Positions 17,915 to 26,967 of a stretch of DNA of 64,000 nt are shown one piece after another. Origin of the DNA: an uncultured Acetatifactor sp. (GTDB lineage Bacteria > Bacillota > Clostridia > Lachnospirales > Lachnospiraceae). The position numbers were made by a program, and so were the translations under genes. Position 1 is the stretch's first letter; each line of letters opens with the position of its first letter. The notes beneath the pieces are model-generated. The model saw only the letters and a list, made by a program, of their open reading frames with translations, did no database searches and was not told the origin of the DNA. The DNA is taken from positions 124,001 through 188,000 of the forward strand of contig CAKSAN010000001.1 of NCBI GenBank assembly GCA_934436435.1, in the 5' to 3' direction.

Positions 17915-18646
17915 ATGAAGTTAAGAATCAAGTTTAAGAAATACGGACCGGTGCGTTTCATCGGACATCTGGATGTCATGCGGTTTTTCCAGAAGGCCAA
18001 CCGCAGAGCGGAACTGGATGTGGCCTACACCGGAGGCTTCAGCCCCCATCAGATCATGTCCTTTGCCGCCCCCTTAGGTGTCGGGCTGACCAGCAACGGG
18101 GAATATATGGATCTGGAAGTGCATTCTCTGATTTCCTGCGAAGATGTAAAGGAACGGCTCAATGCCGCATCGGTACCGGGCATCGAGATCACCGCAGTGA
18201 AAATTCTGCCGGACAAGGCCGGAAATGCCATGGCCAGCGTGGCTGCCGCCGGATATACAATCGCTTTCCGGGAGGGCAGAGGTCCCCATTTTGATCTGGT
18301 GCCTGCCGTGGAGCGTTTTCTTGCCAGAGAAGAGATCCTGATCACCAAGGAAACCAAAAAAGGCAGCCGTGAGATCAATTTAAAAGAAGGTATCTATGAG
18401 ATGAAGGTGGTGGAATCCGAAAAGCTTTATCTGCTGGTCGATGCTTCCAGTGCCGGAAATATCAAGCCCATTCAGGTCATAGAGGCATTGTTTTCCGAAA
18501 ACGGGGAGACCCTGCCGGAAAATGCCCTTCTGGTCAGCAGAGAAGAGACTTATTTAAGAAACGACGCGGGAGAACTTCTTCCGTTGGATGCCATAGGCTT
18601 CGACAGCGAAGAGGCTTACAAAGCAGCCGCAGGAGATGCCCAATGA
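17915..18646 (+). CDS. TIGR03936/DUF2344 radical-SAM-associated protein
   Basis: A 243-residue protein beginning with the family signature KFKKYGPVRFIGHLDVMRFFQKANRRA and continuing with FSPHQIMSFAAPLGVGLTSNGEYMDLE. It is the usual companion of the TIGR03960 radical SAM protein; in some bacteria the two are fused, so they probably work in one reaction. It carries no cysteine cluster of its own. The stop overlaps the start of the RNase G gene by four bases (ATGA), which points to coupled translation of the three genes. Confidence 0.9.
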   Translation: MKLRIKFKKYGPVRFIGHLDVMRFFQKANRRAELDVAYTGGFSPHQIMSFAAPLGVGLTSNGEYMDLEVHSLISCEDVKERLNAASVPGIEITAVKILPDKAGNAMASVAAAGYTIAFREGRGPHFDLVPAVERFLAREEILITKETKKGSREINLKEGIYEMKVVESEKLYLLVDASSAGNIKPIQVIEALFSENGETLPENALLVSREETYLRNDAGELLPLDAIGFDSEEAYKAAAGDAQ

Positions 18647-19752
18647 GCCGCAGCCTCACCGGCGGAAGACCGGCCAGAGAAAAAGAAGTAAATCATATCC
18701 GTAAGTCTACGGACTGTACGGCGGGAAAACTGATTTTCACCTGTCTGCGGGAACGGAAAGCAGCGCTGCTTATCAATGCCAGAGGCGTCATTGCTGTGCG
18801 CGTATTGCGTTCGGAAGTCAGTAAGATCGGCGGTATCTATCTGGGAAAAATACAGAATGTGGCGAAAAATATCGATGCCTGCTTTGTAGAGATCCTGCCC
18901 GGGGAATTATGTTTTCTGCCTCTGCGGGAAGCAGATGCAGCCCATCTGACCAATCGTAAGGCCGACGGTACCTTAAAAGCCGGTGATGAGCTGGTGGTCA
19001 TGGTCACCAGAGATGCCCAGAAGACAAAGCGGGCTTCCGTCACTGCGGATCTGTCCCGGATGAAGCAGTTCCTTGTCAAAAGCGGCTACACCCCTGTGAA
19101 CGCTTCTGAAGCCCTTCAGAGCCTTTTGAAACAGGCAGCTCATAAAGTATGCTTTACCTGTCTTTCGAAGCCCTCTGAAGCCATTTACGAGGTTCTGGAA
19201 CAACTGGCGGATCCTTCCGAATACTCGGAGATCCTTACCGATGATCCCCAGATCTATCGCCAGCTGTCGGAAAGCGATCATACGCTGCTTGGGCAAAAAT
19301 CCCTCCGGTTTTACGAAGATCCCACAATCTCCTTGCGCCTGCTGTATTCTCTGGAACGCGGCATGGAGGAAGCACTGGATACGAGAGTATGGCTAAAATG
19401 CGGCGGATATCTTGTCATCGAGCCTACGGAGGCCATGACGGTGATCGATGTCAATTCCGGCAAAAACGAAGCAAAAAAAGCGGGAGAAGATACTTATTTT
19501 CAGGTGAATCTGGAAGCTGCGGAGGAAGTGGCCAGACAGCTGCGCCTGCGGAATCTGTCCGGTATCATTATCGTGGATTTCATCAATATGGCCGAAAAGG
19601 AACGGCAGAAGGAGTTACTGGAGGCCTTAAGAAGCCTGACCGCCGGTGATTCCCAGCATCCCCGGGTGGTGGATATGACACCTTTAGGTCTGGTGGAGAT
19701 CACTCGTAAAAAATCCCATCCCACCCTTGCGGAACAGTTTAAAAAATCATAA
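18643..19752 (+). CDS. rng: RNase G/E-family endoribonuclease, short form
   Basis: Single-strand-specific endoribonuclease acting in rRNA maturation and mRNA decay. After about 25 residues an S1-like domain appears (GGIYLGKIQNVAKNIDACFVEI), then the catalytic region with the two metal-binding aspartates in VIDVNSGKN (about residue 268) and IIIVDFINM (about 311). The protein stops at VEITRKKSHPTLAEQF, the point where E. coli RNase E and G carry the CPxC zinc link; that motif is absent. Length 369 is therefore short. In related Firmicutes this gene often precedes rplU, but here a terminator and the accessory region follow, while rplU lies at 45.9 kb. Confidence 0.92.
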   Translation: MSRSLTGGRPAREKEVNHIRKSTDCTAGKLIFTCLRERKAALLINARGVIAVRVLRSEVSKIGGIYLGKIQNVAKNIDACFVEILPGELCFLPLREADAAHLTNRKADGTLKAGDELVVMVTRDAQKTKRASVTADLSRMKQFLVKSGYTPVNASEALQSLLKQAAHKVCFTCLSKPSEAIYEVLEQLADPSEYSEILTDDPQIYRQLSESDHTLLGQKSLRFYEDPTISLRLLYSLERGMEEALDTRVWLKCGGYLVIEPTEAMTVIDVNSGKNEAKKAGEDTYFQVNLEAAEEVARQLRLRNLSGIIIVDFINMAEKERQKELLEALRSLTAGDSQHPRVVDMTPLGLVEITRKKSHPTLAEQFKKS

Positions 19753-19770
19753 GCAGAGAATCTTTCAGCC

Positions 19771-19801
19771 AGCCAGCGGTACAACGCCGGCTGGTTTTTT
19801 G
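19771..19801 (+). terminator. Rho-independent terminator after rng
   Basis: Hairpin with CCAGC at 19773-19777 and GCTGG at 19790-19794, extended by inner GG/CC pairs, followed by seven T. It closes the radical SAM-RNase G operon 19 bases after the stop. Confidence 0.85.
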
Positions 19802-19846
19802 TTATATTTCACAATTTTCGGAAACTCTTTTTGGCAAAAACGTTTC

Positions 19847-19912
19847 TTGAATGTCATTCCGGAAAATGATACTCTGGTCTTATAGGAAACCAAAATTTTA
19901 TTTTCGGTTTCC
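19847..19912 (+). promoter_or_regulatory. Putative promoter and TetR operator of the galactoside operon
   Basis: A possible promoter is TTGAAT (19847-19852), 17 bases, TACTCT (19870-19875). Just downstream lies a perfect 7-base inverted repeat, GGAAACC at 19885-19891 and GGTTTCC at 19906-19912, with partly symmetric A/T flanks inside. Its position around the start of transcription and ahead of a TetR gene suggests an autoregulatory operator. Confidence 0.5.
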
Positions 19913-19979
19913 ACCAAAATAAATATCAATGGTACTACTGCAAATAACGACGACGCATGCGAATGGAGGAAAACAAACG

Positions 19980-20558
19980 ATGGATACCACAGAAGGCCTG
20001 CAAAAGAACATTCTCGATGCCACCCTTCGTGTCTTTGACCGGAAGGGTCTGAAATTCACCATGGACGATCTGGCGAAAGAGCTTTCGATCAGCAAGAAGA
20101 CGATCTACACCGTGTACGATGACAAAGAAGCTCTGTTCCTTGCCATGGTGGATTATATCTTTGATTCCATCAAGGAAAGCGAGCAGATGATCCTGACGGA
20201 TCCCTCCTTAAGTGTGGTGGAAAAGCTGCACCGGATCTTAGGCGTCCTTCCGGAAGGCTACCAGAACATCGACCTCAGAAAGCTGTATTCCCTCAGAGAC
20301 AAATACCCGAAGATCTACCAGAAGGTGGAGCTGCGACTTTCCACCGGCTGGGAGCCTACGATCCAGCTGATCGAGATGGGCATGGCCGAGGGCAGTATCC
20401 GCCCGGTTCCCATCTGTCTGGTAAAAATGATGCTGGAAGCCTCCATCGAGCAGTTCTTCCAGAGAGACATTCTTACACAGAACGGACTGACCTACGCCGA
20501 TGCTCTGAAGGAAGTCGTGGAGATTCTCATGTTCGGGATTGCACAAAAAACGGAATAA
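19980..20558 (+). CDS. TetR/AcrR-family transcriptional regulator
   Basis: A 192-residue regulator. The N-terminal helix-turn-helix is clear: ILDATLRVFDRKGLKFTMDDLAKELSISKKTIYTVYDDKEALF. The C-terminal ligand-binding half is all-helical and unassigned. ATG 19980 was chosen over an in-frame ATG at 19929 because GGAGGA lies 9 bases before it and the DNA-binding domain begins here. It is the first gene in front of GH2, a GPH symporter and GH36, in the same direction and 53 bases away, so it probably controls this sugar operon. TetR regulators are less usual than LacI or AraC types for such loci. Confidence 0.9.
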   Translation: MDTTEGLQKNILDATLRVFDRKGLKFTMDDLAKELSISKKTIYTVYDDKEALFLAMVDYIFDSIKESEQMILTDPSLSVVEKLHRILGVLPEGYQNIDLRKLYSLRDKYPKIYQKVELRLSTGWEPTIQLIEMGMAEGSIRPVPICLVKMMLEASIEQFFQRDILTQNGLTYADALKEVVEILMFGIAQKTE

Positions 20559-20611
20559 GAACCGTTCATACGAATTGCAATCAGAAATTACAGCAGGAAA
20601 GGAACACACTT

Positions 20612-23044
20612 ATGAATCAGCGGATCTATTTAAACGAAGACTGGCTTTTTACCGAACAGTTTCAGGACGGGATGCTCAGTCCGGAATACCCGGAAGGATC
20701 TCTACAGCCTGTTCGGCTCCCTCATACCTGTAAAGAGACACCGTTTCACTATTTTGATGAATCTCTCTACCAGATGGTGAACGGTTACCGGCGCCATCTG
20801 TATATTCCGACCGAATGGCAGGGCAAACGGATCCTGCTTACTTTCGAGGGTGCCGCCCATGACAGTACCGTCTGGTGCAATGGCAGGAAAGTGGGCGAAC
20901 ATCACTGCGGTTATACCGCCTTCACATTGGATCTGAGCGTTTATGTGAACTACGGACAGGATAATCTGCTCTGTGTCCGTCTGGACAGCCGGGAGAGCTT
21001 AAACGTACCTCCCTTCGGCTACGTGATCGACTACATGACCTACGGAGGCATCTACCGGGATGTGTATCTGGAAGTGAAGGAACAGGCTTCCCTTCAGGAT
21101 GTTTTTGTACATACGAAACTCACGCCGGAGGCTGCTCAGGTGACTTCTGAGATTACTTTTTATGAAGTTGCGAAAGACCTTCAGGTCAGACAATATTATG
21201 CGTTAAAAGGCGATACTGCAACGGCAGACACGGCGTCAGATACTGACTGGCAGCTTCTCTGCGAACAGGCCATATCTGTGGATACCGGTGCCGGGGCGGT
21301 AATGTCTTTTCAGGGTACCATTCCCCACCCGGCCCTGTGGGATACCGAGCATCCCCATTTGTACCTGTTAAAAACACAACTCTGGCAGGGGGAAACGCTT
21401 CTGGACGAATCGAAGATCACTTTCGGTATCCGAGAGGCGGTTTTCAAAAAGGACGGCTTTTACCTTAATGGCAAAAAGCTCCGGATCCGGGGCTTAAACC
21501 GCCACCAGAGCTACCCGTATATGGGCTACGCCATGCCGGAGAGCATGCAGAAGCTGGATGCGGATCTGTTGAAGAAGGAACTGGGGCTAAATGCCGTGCG
21601 TACTTCCCATTATCCCCAGAGCCATTATTTTCTGGAACGCTGTGACGAACTTGGACTTCTGGTATTCACGGAATTTCCCGGCTGGCAGCATATCGGTGAC
21701 GATGCCTGGAAAGCACAGGCGGTGGCGAATGCGGAGGATATGATCCGTCAGTACCGCAATCACCCCTCCATTATTTTATGGGGCGTGCGGATCAATGAAT
21801 CTCCGGACGATGACGCCTTTTACGAAAAGACCAATGCCGTGGCGCACAGGTTGGATCCCACGAGGCCTACCGGCGGTGTCCGGGCCATTAAGAAAAGTCA
21901 TCTGCTGGAAGATGTCTATACCTATAATGATTTTCTGCACGACGGTGAGACCCCCGGCTGCGATCCGAAGAAAAAGGTCACTTCCGATATGGAGAAGCCT
22001 TATCTGATCAGCGAATACAACGGACATATGTATCCCACCAAGGCTTTCGACAACGAGGAGCGCCGCAGTGAACATGCGATCCGGCATGCCAATGTACTGG
22101 ATGCCGTGGCGGGACAGGAGGATATTGCCGGAAGCTTCGGCTGGTGCATGTTCGACTACAATACCCATAAGGACTTCGGAAGCGGTGACCGGATCTGTTA
22201 CCACGGGGTCATGGATATGTTCCGTAATCCGAAGCTGGCAGCTTCCGTATATGCCTGTGAGCAGGAGGAGACGCCGGTCCTTGAGATCACTTCCTCCATG
22301 GACATCGGAGAGCATCCCGGCTGTAACCGTGGAAACCTCTATATTCTGTCCAACGCCGACAGTGTGAAGATGTATAAAAATGACCGTTTCATCAAGGAAT
22401 ACCGGTCGGAAATGTCGCCTTATAAGCATTTGAAGCACGGTCCCATTCTCATCGATGATTTTATCGGGGATGCCCTGGAAAAGAACGAACGCTTCCAGCC
22501 GAAGCATGCGAGGGAAATGGCTGATGCCATGAATGTGGTGGCCCGAGGCAGCCTGAACCACATTCCGAAGAGATTGTATCCCACCGCCTTAAAGCTGGCG
22601 TTATTGTACCATATTGATTTTGCGGAGGTAACGAAGCTTTATACGAAATACATCGGCGACTGGGGAGGTACGGCTACCGTATACCGTTTTGACGCCATCA
22701 AAGACGGCAAGGTCATAAAATCCGTCACCAAAGAACCGGTAACCGAAATCCGTCTGGAAGCAGAAGCGGATCATACCGAACTTACGGAACATCACAGCTA
22801 CGACGTGGCTCTGGTACGGATCCGTGCTGTGGATGTCCACGGCAATGTGCTTCCTTTTTATCAGGAGCCGGTCCGGATCACAGCAGAAGGTGACATTGCC
22901 ATCATAGGCCCGGACACCATTGCCTTACAGGGCGGCATGGGCGGTACTTATGTAAAAAGTCTGGGAAGATCCGGTCAGGGAACTTTACTGTTGCAGTCAC
23001 AAACTGCCGGGGATCTGAAAATATCGTTTCAGGTTACGGTTTGA
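20612..23044 (+). CDS. Glycoside hydrolase family 2 (beta-galactosidase/beta-glucuronidase type)
   Basis: An 810-residue GH2 enzyme without signal peptide, so cytoplasmic. The order is sugar-binding jelly roll (about 10-190; YRRHLYIP, GAAHDSTVWCNGRKVGEHHCGYTAF), immunoglobulin-like domain (about 190-290), TIM barrel with RGLNRHQSYPYMGYA, acid/base Glu396 in WGVRINESPDD, and nucleophile Glu468 in LISEYNGHMYP, then C-terminal beta domains. The neighbours, a GPH symporter and an alpha-galactosidase, point to galactosides as substrates; beta-galactosidase is therefore the likely activity, but GH2 specificity cannot be fixed from sequence alone. Confidence 0.9.
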   Translation: MNQRIYLNEDWLFTEQFQDGMLSPEYPEGSLQPVRLPHTCKETPFHYFDESLYQMVNGYRRHLYIPTEWQGKRILLTFEGAAHDSTVWCNGRKVGEHHCGYTAFTLDLSVYVNYGQDNLLCVRLDSRESLNVPPFGYVIDYMTYGGIYRDVYLEVKEQASLQDVFVHTKLTPEAAQVTSEITFYEVAKDLQVRQYYALKGDTATADTASDTDWQLLCEQAISVDTGAGAVMSFQGTIPHPALWDTEHPHLYLLKTQLWQGETLLDESKITFGIREAVFKKDGFYLNGKKLRIRGLNRHQSYPYMGYAMPESMQKLDADLLKKELGLNAVRTSHYPQSHYFLERCDELGLLVFTEFPGWQHIGDDAWKAQAVANAEDMIRQYRNHPSIILWGVRINESPDDDAFYEKTNAVAHRLDPTRPTGGVRAIKKSHLLEDVYTYNDFLHDGETPGCDPKKKVTSDMEKPYLISEYNGHMYPTKAFDNEERRSEHAIRHANVLDAVAGQEDIAGSFGWCMFDYNTHKDFGSGDRICYHGVMDMFRNPKLAASVYACEQEETPVLEITSSMDIGEHPGCNRGNLYILSNADSVKMYKNDRFIKEYRSEMSPYKHLKHGPILIDDFIGDALEKNERFQPKHAREMADAMNVVARGSLNHIPKRLYPTALKLALLYHIDFAEVTKLYTKYIGDWGGTATVYRFDAIKDGKVIKSVTKEPVTEIRLEAEADHTELTEHHSYDVALVRIRAVDVHGNVLPFYQEPVRITAEGDIAIIGPDTIALQGGMGGTYVKSLGRSGQGTLLLQSQTAGDLKISFQVTV

Positions 23045-23084
23045 TTTCAGGTAAAAATCAAAGAGAAAGGATCAGGGTTACATT

Positions 23085-24452
23085 ATGAGTTTAAGCGGAA
23101 AAGAAAAGTTTTCTTATGGACTGGGTGCGGTAGGCAAGGATATGGTGTATATGCTGTCTGCCAGCTACATTTTATATTATTATCAGGATATTTTAGGGGT
23201 GAATGCCGTAGCCATGGGTATCATCCTGTTGGCAGCCAGGGTGTTCGATGCCTTTAACGATCCCTTCATGGGCGTCATCGTGGCCAAGACCCGTACACGC
23301 TGGGGAAAATTCCGTCCCTGGCTGATAATCGGTACCGTGACCAATGCCATTGTCCTGTTTGTGATGTTCTCAGCACCCCCTGCGCTGGATGGCAGCGGAC
23401 TGGTGGCTTATGCGGCCGTCACCTATATTCTCTGGGGTGTGACCTATACCATGATGGATATTCCCTTCTGGTCCATGATCCCGGCCTTCACTCACAGTGG
23501 AAAAGAGCGTGAGAGCCTGTCAACCTTAGGCCGTTCCTGTGCCGGTGTGGGCTCTGCGATCATTACTGTGATCACCATGCTCTGTGTCAATGCCCTTGGC
23601 GGAGGAGAAGAGCGGGTGGGCTTTTCCCGTTTTACCCTGATCATTGCCGTGCTGTTCGTGGTATTCATTGCCGTCACCTGCCTGAATATCAAAGAAAAAT
23701 CCACGGTGGATGTGGACGCTCCCTCCATCGGTCAGATGTTCCGGGCACTGCTTCAGAACGATCAGGCCATGGCCGTGGTGATCACCATTGTGCTGATCAA
23801 CTGTGCTGTTTATACGACCTCCAATCTGGTGATCTATTTCTTCAAATATGATTTTGGAGGAGACACCTGGTACAATTCCTACACCCTGTTCAATACCTTC
23901 GGCGGAGCGGTGCAGATTTTGGCCATGATGCTCCTGTTCCCGCTGTTTCGTAAGTTTATGAGTACTATCCGGATCTTCTATGTCAGCTTTCTGATGGCCA
24001 TTGCGGGATACTTTGTATTGTTGTTCTTATGTTTTACCAATATGGGCAATGTATTTTTACTGTTTATTCCCGGATTTCTGATCTTTGCCGCCAACGGTAT
24101 GCTGACGGTACTGACCACTGTATTTCTTGCCAATACCGTGGATTACGGTCAGTGGAAAAATCACCGCAGAGACGAGAGTGTCATTTTCTCCATGCAGACC
24201 TTCGTAGTAAAACTTGCTTCCGGTGTGGCCGCCTTAGCAGCCTCCCTGTGCCTGAATCTCTGTAATTTAAGCTCCGATACCAGCGATACGGTATCTGCGG
24301 CCGCAGGGGCTTCCGGAAGCTCTGTGGTAGGGCTTCGCATGACCATGACACTTTTCCCCATTCTGCTGTTAGTCATTGGTGTCATATTCTTTCATAAAAA
24401 ATATCAACTGACCGAAGAACGGTTAAAGGAGCTTCAGGAGGCACTGTTATGA
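23085..24452 (+). CDS. GPH-family sugar:cation symporter (MelB type)
   Basis: A 455-residue membrane protein with about twelve hydrophobic helices. It belongs to the glycoside-pentoside-hexuronide:cation symporter family: FSYGLGAVGKDMVYML at the N-terminus, RVFDAFNDPFMGVIVAKTRT then RWGKFRPWLI in the first cytoplasmic loop, and a central loop near residue 205. It probably imports a galactoside with Na+ or H+ for the two flanking glycosidases. Its stop overlaps the GH36 start (ATGA), so importer and alpha-galactosidase are translationally coupled. No phosphotransferase IIA domain is attached. Confidence 0.93.
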   Translation: MSLSGKEKFSYGLGAVGKDMVYMLSASYILYYYQDILGVNAVAMGIILLAARVFDAFNDPFMGVIVAKTRTRWGKFRPWLIIGTVTNAIVLFVMFSAPPALDGSGLVAYAAVTYILWGVTYTMMDIPFWSMIPAFTHSGKERESLSTLGRSCAGVGSAIITVITMLCVNALGGGEERVGFSRFTLIIAVLFVVFIAVTCLNIKEKSTVDVDAPSIGQMFRALLQNDQAMAVVITIVLINCAVYTTSNLVIYFFKYDFGGDTWYNSYTLFNTFGGAVQILAMMLLFPLFRKFMSTIRIFYVSFLMAIAGYFVLLFLCFTNMGNVFLLFIPGFLIFAANGMLTVLTTVFLANTVDYGQWKNHRRDESVIFSMQTFVVKLASGVAALAASLCLNLCNLSSDTSDTVSAAAGASGSSVVGLRMTMTLFPILLLVIGVIFFHKKYQLTEERLKELQEALL

Positions 24453-26845
24453 TCCAGATTGTAAAAGATACGAGACCATGGTTCTTTTTACAGACGGCCC
24501 ACAGTACTTACGGGATGCGGGTCATGGAGACCGGACATCTGGAGCATCTGTACTACGGAGAACGGATCACGGTGGACGAAGAGGAGCCTGCTTCCTGCAT
24601 GCCCCTTGTGATGCAGAGAGCTTTTGCCCCGGGGAATACCTGTGTGTATGACAGCACACATCCGGCCATCTCCATGGAAGATGTCTGTCTCGAGGCAGGC
24701 ACCTGCGGAAAAGGAGATATCCGAGAGCCTTTTCTGGAAGTGCGCTTTACCGACGGAAGTGTCACTTCCGACTTCACCTTTGGTTCCTGTGAAATCTTAA
24801 CTCTGAAGGACAGGGATCAGCGTTTACTGGCTTCCGGACTGCCTCACAGCTATTCGGAAGCAGAAAATGATTCGGCGGAATGCCTTCAGATTATTTTGCA
24901 GGACGTTACGAATCATCTGGAATTGCAGTTGCTTTACACGGTCTATGCAGACTGCGATGTAATCACCCGCAGCGCCTGCCTGATCAATCACTCTGACGCG
25001 GATGTCACCATTGAAAGATGTATGAGTGCCCAATTGGATCTGACGGAGGATTATTCTGTAATCACGCATTTCAGCGGAGCCTGGGCCAGAGAGATGCACA
25101 GAGAGCGGATCACACTTCCTTCCGGCAAGTTTGTCAGTTCTTCCTATACCGGGACTTCTTCCAACAGGGCCAATCCTTTTCTGATTCTCAGCCTTAAGGA
25201 TACCTGTGAGACCAGCGGTTCCTGCATCGGCAGTCATCTGATCTACAGTGGGAATCATTATGAAGCCCTTGAGAAAGATTCTTATGGGAAGCTAAGATTT
25301 GTTACGGGGATCCATCCCCGGAGTTTTTCCTGGCAGCTGGCACCGGGAGAGTGTTTTTATACCCCGGAAGCGGTCTTTAGTTTCTCCGCGGAGGGATTTC
25401 GTGGACTCAGCGGACAGCTGCATTCCTTTATCCGGGAGCATATCGTAAGGGGTGTCTGGAAGCACAAGCCCCGTCCCGTCCTGTTGAACAGCTGGGAGGC
25501 CTGTTATTTTAAAATTGATGAGAAGAAGCTTTTACAGCTGGCGAAAGCCGGAAAAGAAGTTGGAATCGAACTGTTTGTCATGGATGACGGGTGGTTTCTC
25601 GGCCGTAACGACGATACCTCATCTCTGGGTGACTGGGATCCCGATCCGACAAAACTGCCCGGAGGGATTGCCTCTCTCAGTAAAAAAATAAAGGACCTTG
25701 GCATGAATTTCGGTATCTGGGTAGAGCCGGAGATGATCAGTGAGAACAGTAACCTCTATAAAGAACATCCCGACTGGGCCATGAGGATTCCCGGTCATCC
25801 GCATTCCGAAGGGCGGAATCAGTGTATTCTGGATCTCTGTAATCCGGAAGTCAGACAATATGTGATCGAACAAATGACGAAGGTATTTTCTTCCGGTGAC
25901 ATCCGTTACGTGAAGTGGGATATGAACCGGATTTTCAGTGATATCTATGCTCCCAGTCTGCCCGCAGAAAGGCAGGGTGAGACCGCTCATCGCTATGTAT
26001 TGGGGCTGTATCAGATCATGGAAGAATTGACTACACGTTTCCCGGAGATTCTGTTTGAAGGGTGCAGTGCCGGAGGAAACCGGTTTGATCTGGGCATTCT
26101 GTGTTATTTTTCCCAGATCTGGGCCAGTGACAATACGGATGCTCTGTGCCGCACGGAAATTCAGAACAATTACAGCTACGGATATCCCTTATCTGTATTT
26201 ACGGCACACGTGTCATCCTGTCCCAATCACCAGACCTTACGGATCACGCCCCTTGAGACCCGTTTTCAGGTGGCTTCCTTTGGGGTGTTGGGATATGAAT
26301 GCAATCTGCGGGATTTATCGAAGAAGGAATTGCAGGAGATCAGCGAACAGATAGCTCTCTATAAGAAATGGCGGGAGACCTTGCAGTTCGGAACTTTTTA
26401 CCGTGGAAAAGAAAATGCCGGTTCTGACGGAGAAACCATGTCCTGGACCTGCGTTTCCCCGGATGGCAGGAGAGCAGTGGGATTGTTCTTCCAACGGCTG
26501 GCAGCGCCAAATCAACCGCATGCCTGTTACCGGCCGGCGGGACTCCTTCCCAATGTAAAATATCATTTTTACAGTAGGAACATTAAGTACAATCTCAAGG
26601 ACTTCGGAGATCTTGTGAACACCGTTTCTCCGATTCATATAAAACAAGGTTCCGCTTTACAGGAGATCCTGTCACGGTTTGTGAATATGGAAGGGGAAAA
26701 AGAAGATCTGACCGCTTACGGGGATACCCTGATGCGTGCCGGAATCGCTCTGAAGTCTGCATTCGCCGGTACCGGATACAATTCCGACACCCGGCTGTTC
26801 CCGGATTTTTCCTCCAGAATTTACTTTATGGAAGCTGTGGAATAA
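24449..26845 (+). CDS. Alpha-galactosidase, glycoside hydrolase family 36
   Basis: Removes terminal alpha-galactose from melibiose, raffinose-type sugars or galacto-oligosaccharides. The 798-residue protein has the N-terminal beta-supersandwich, a TIM barrel and a C-terminal beta domain. Catalytic features are MDDGWF near residue 376, nucleophile Asp491 in RYVKWDMNR, FEGCSAGGNRFDLG, and the acid/base region SDNTD at about residues 560-564. No signal peptide is present, so it works on imported sugar. It is the last gene of the operon, overlapping the symporter stop by four bases. No clear terminator is visible after it. Confidence 0.94.
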   Translation: MIQIVKDTRPWFFLQTAHSTYGMRVMETGHLEHLYYGERITVDEEEPASCMPLVMQRAFAPGNTCVYDSTHPAISMEDVCLEAGTCGKGDIREPFLEVRFTDGSVTSDFTFGSCEILTLKDRDQRLLASGLPHSYSEAENDSAECLQIILQDVTNHLELQLLYTVYADCDVITRSACLINHSDADVTIERCMSAQLDLTEDYSVITHFSGAWAREMHRERITLPSGKFVSSSYTGTSSNRANPFLILSLKDTCETSGSCIGSHLIYSGNHYEALEKDSYGKLRFVTGIHPRSFSWQLAPGECFYTPEAVFSFSAEGFRGLSGQLHSFIREHIVRGVWKHKPRPVLLNSWEACYFKIDEKKLLQLAKAGKEVGIELFVMDDGWFLGRNDDTSSLGDWDPDPTKLPGGIASLSKKIKDLGMNFGIWVEPEMISENSNLYKEHPDWAMRIPGHPHSEGRNQCILDLCNPEVRQYVIEQMTKVFSSGDIRYVKWDMNRIFSDIYAPSLPAERQGETAHRYVLGLYQIMEELTTRFPEILFEGCSAGGNRFDLGILCYFSQIWASDNTDALCRTEIQNNYSYGYPLSVFTAHVSSCPNHQTLRITPLETRFQVASFGVLGYECNLRDLSKKELQEISEQIALYKKWRETLQFGTFYRGKENAGSDGETMSWTCVSPDGRRAVGLFFQRLAAPNQPHACYRPAGLLPNVKYHFYSRNIKYNLKDFGDLVNTVSPIHIKQGSALQEILSRFVNMEGEKEDLTAYGDTLMRAGIALKSAFAGTGYNSDTRLFPDFSSRIYFMEAVE

Positions 26846-26909
26846 AATAATAATGCTTTTTATGTACCGGCCTCCCCTCATTAGACCTGAAAAATTTTTG
26901 AAAAAGCTA

Positions 26910-26940
26910 TTGACTCCTACGTAACGTAATAGTTTAGAGT
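26910..26940 (+). promoter_or_regulatory. MerR-type promoter with 19-base spacer and operator dyad
   Basis: TTGACT (26910-26915) and TAGAGT (26935-26940) are separated by 19 bases, the overlong spacing typical of promoters activated by MerR-family regulators through DNA distortion. Inside the spacer is the dyad TACGT-A-ACGTA (26918-26928). The MerR-type gene starts 28 bases downstream, so it very likely controls itself. Confidence 0.72.
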
Positions 26941-26967
26941 ATATTTATCGAGAGGAGGGAAAAGCAA

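Noticed and set aside
21776..22561. 261-codon open frame antisense to the GH2 gene
   Set aside because: Fully within a well-supported catalytic gene; no domain and low-complexity composition from reverse codons.
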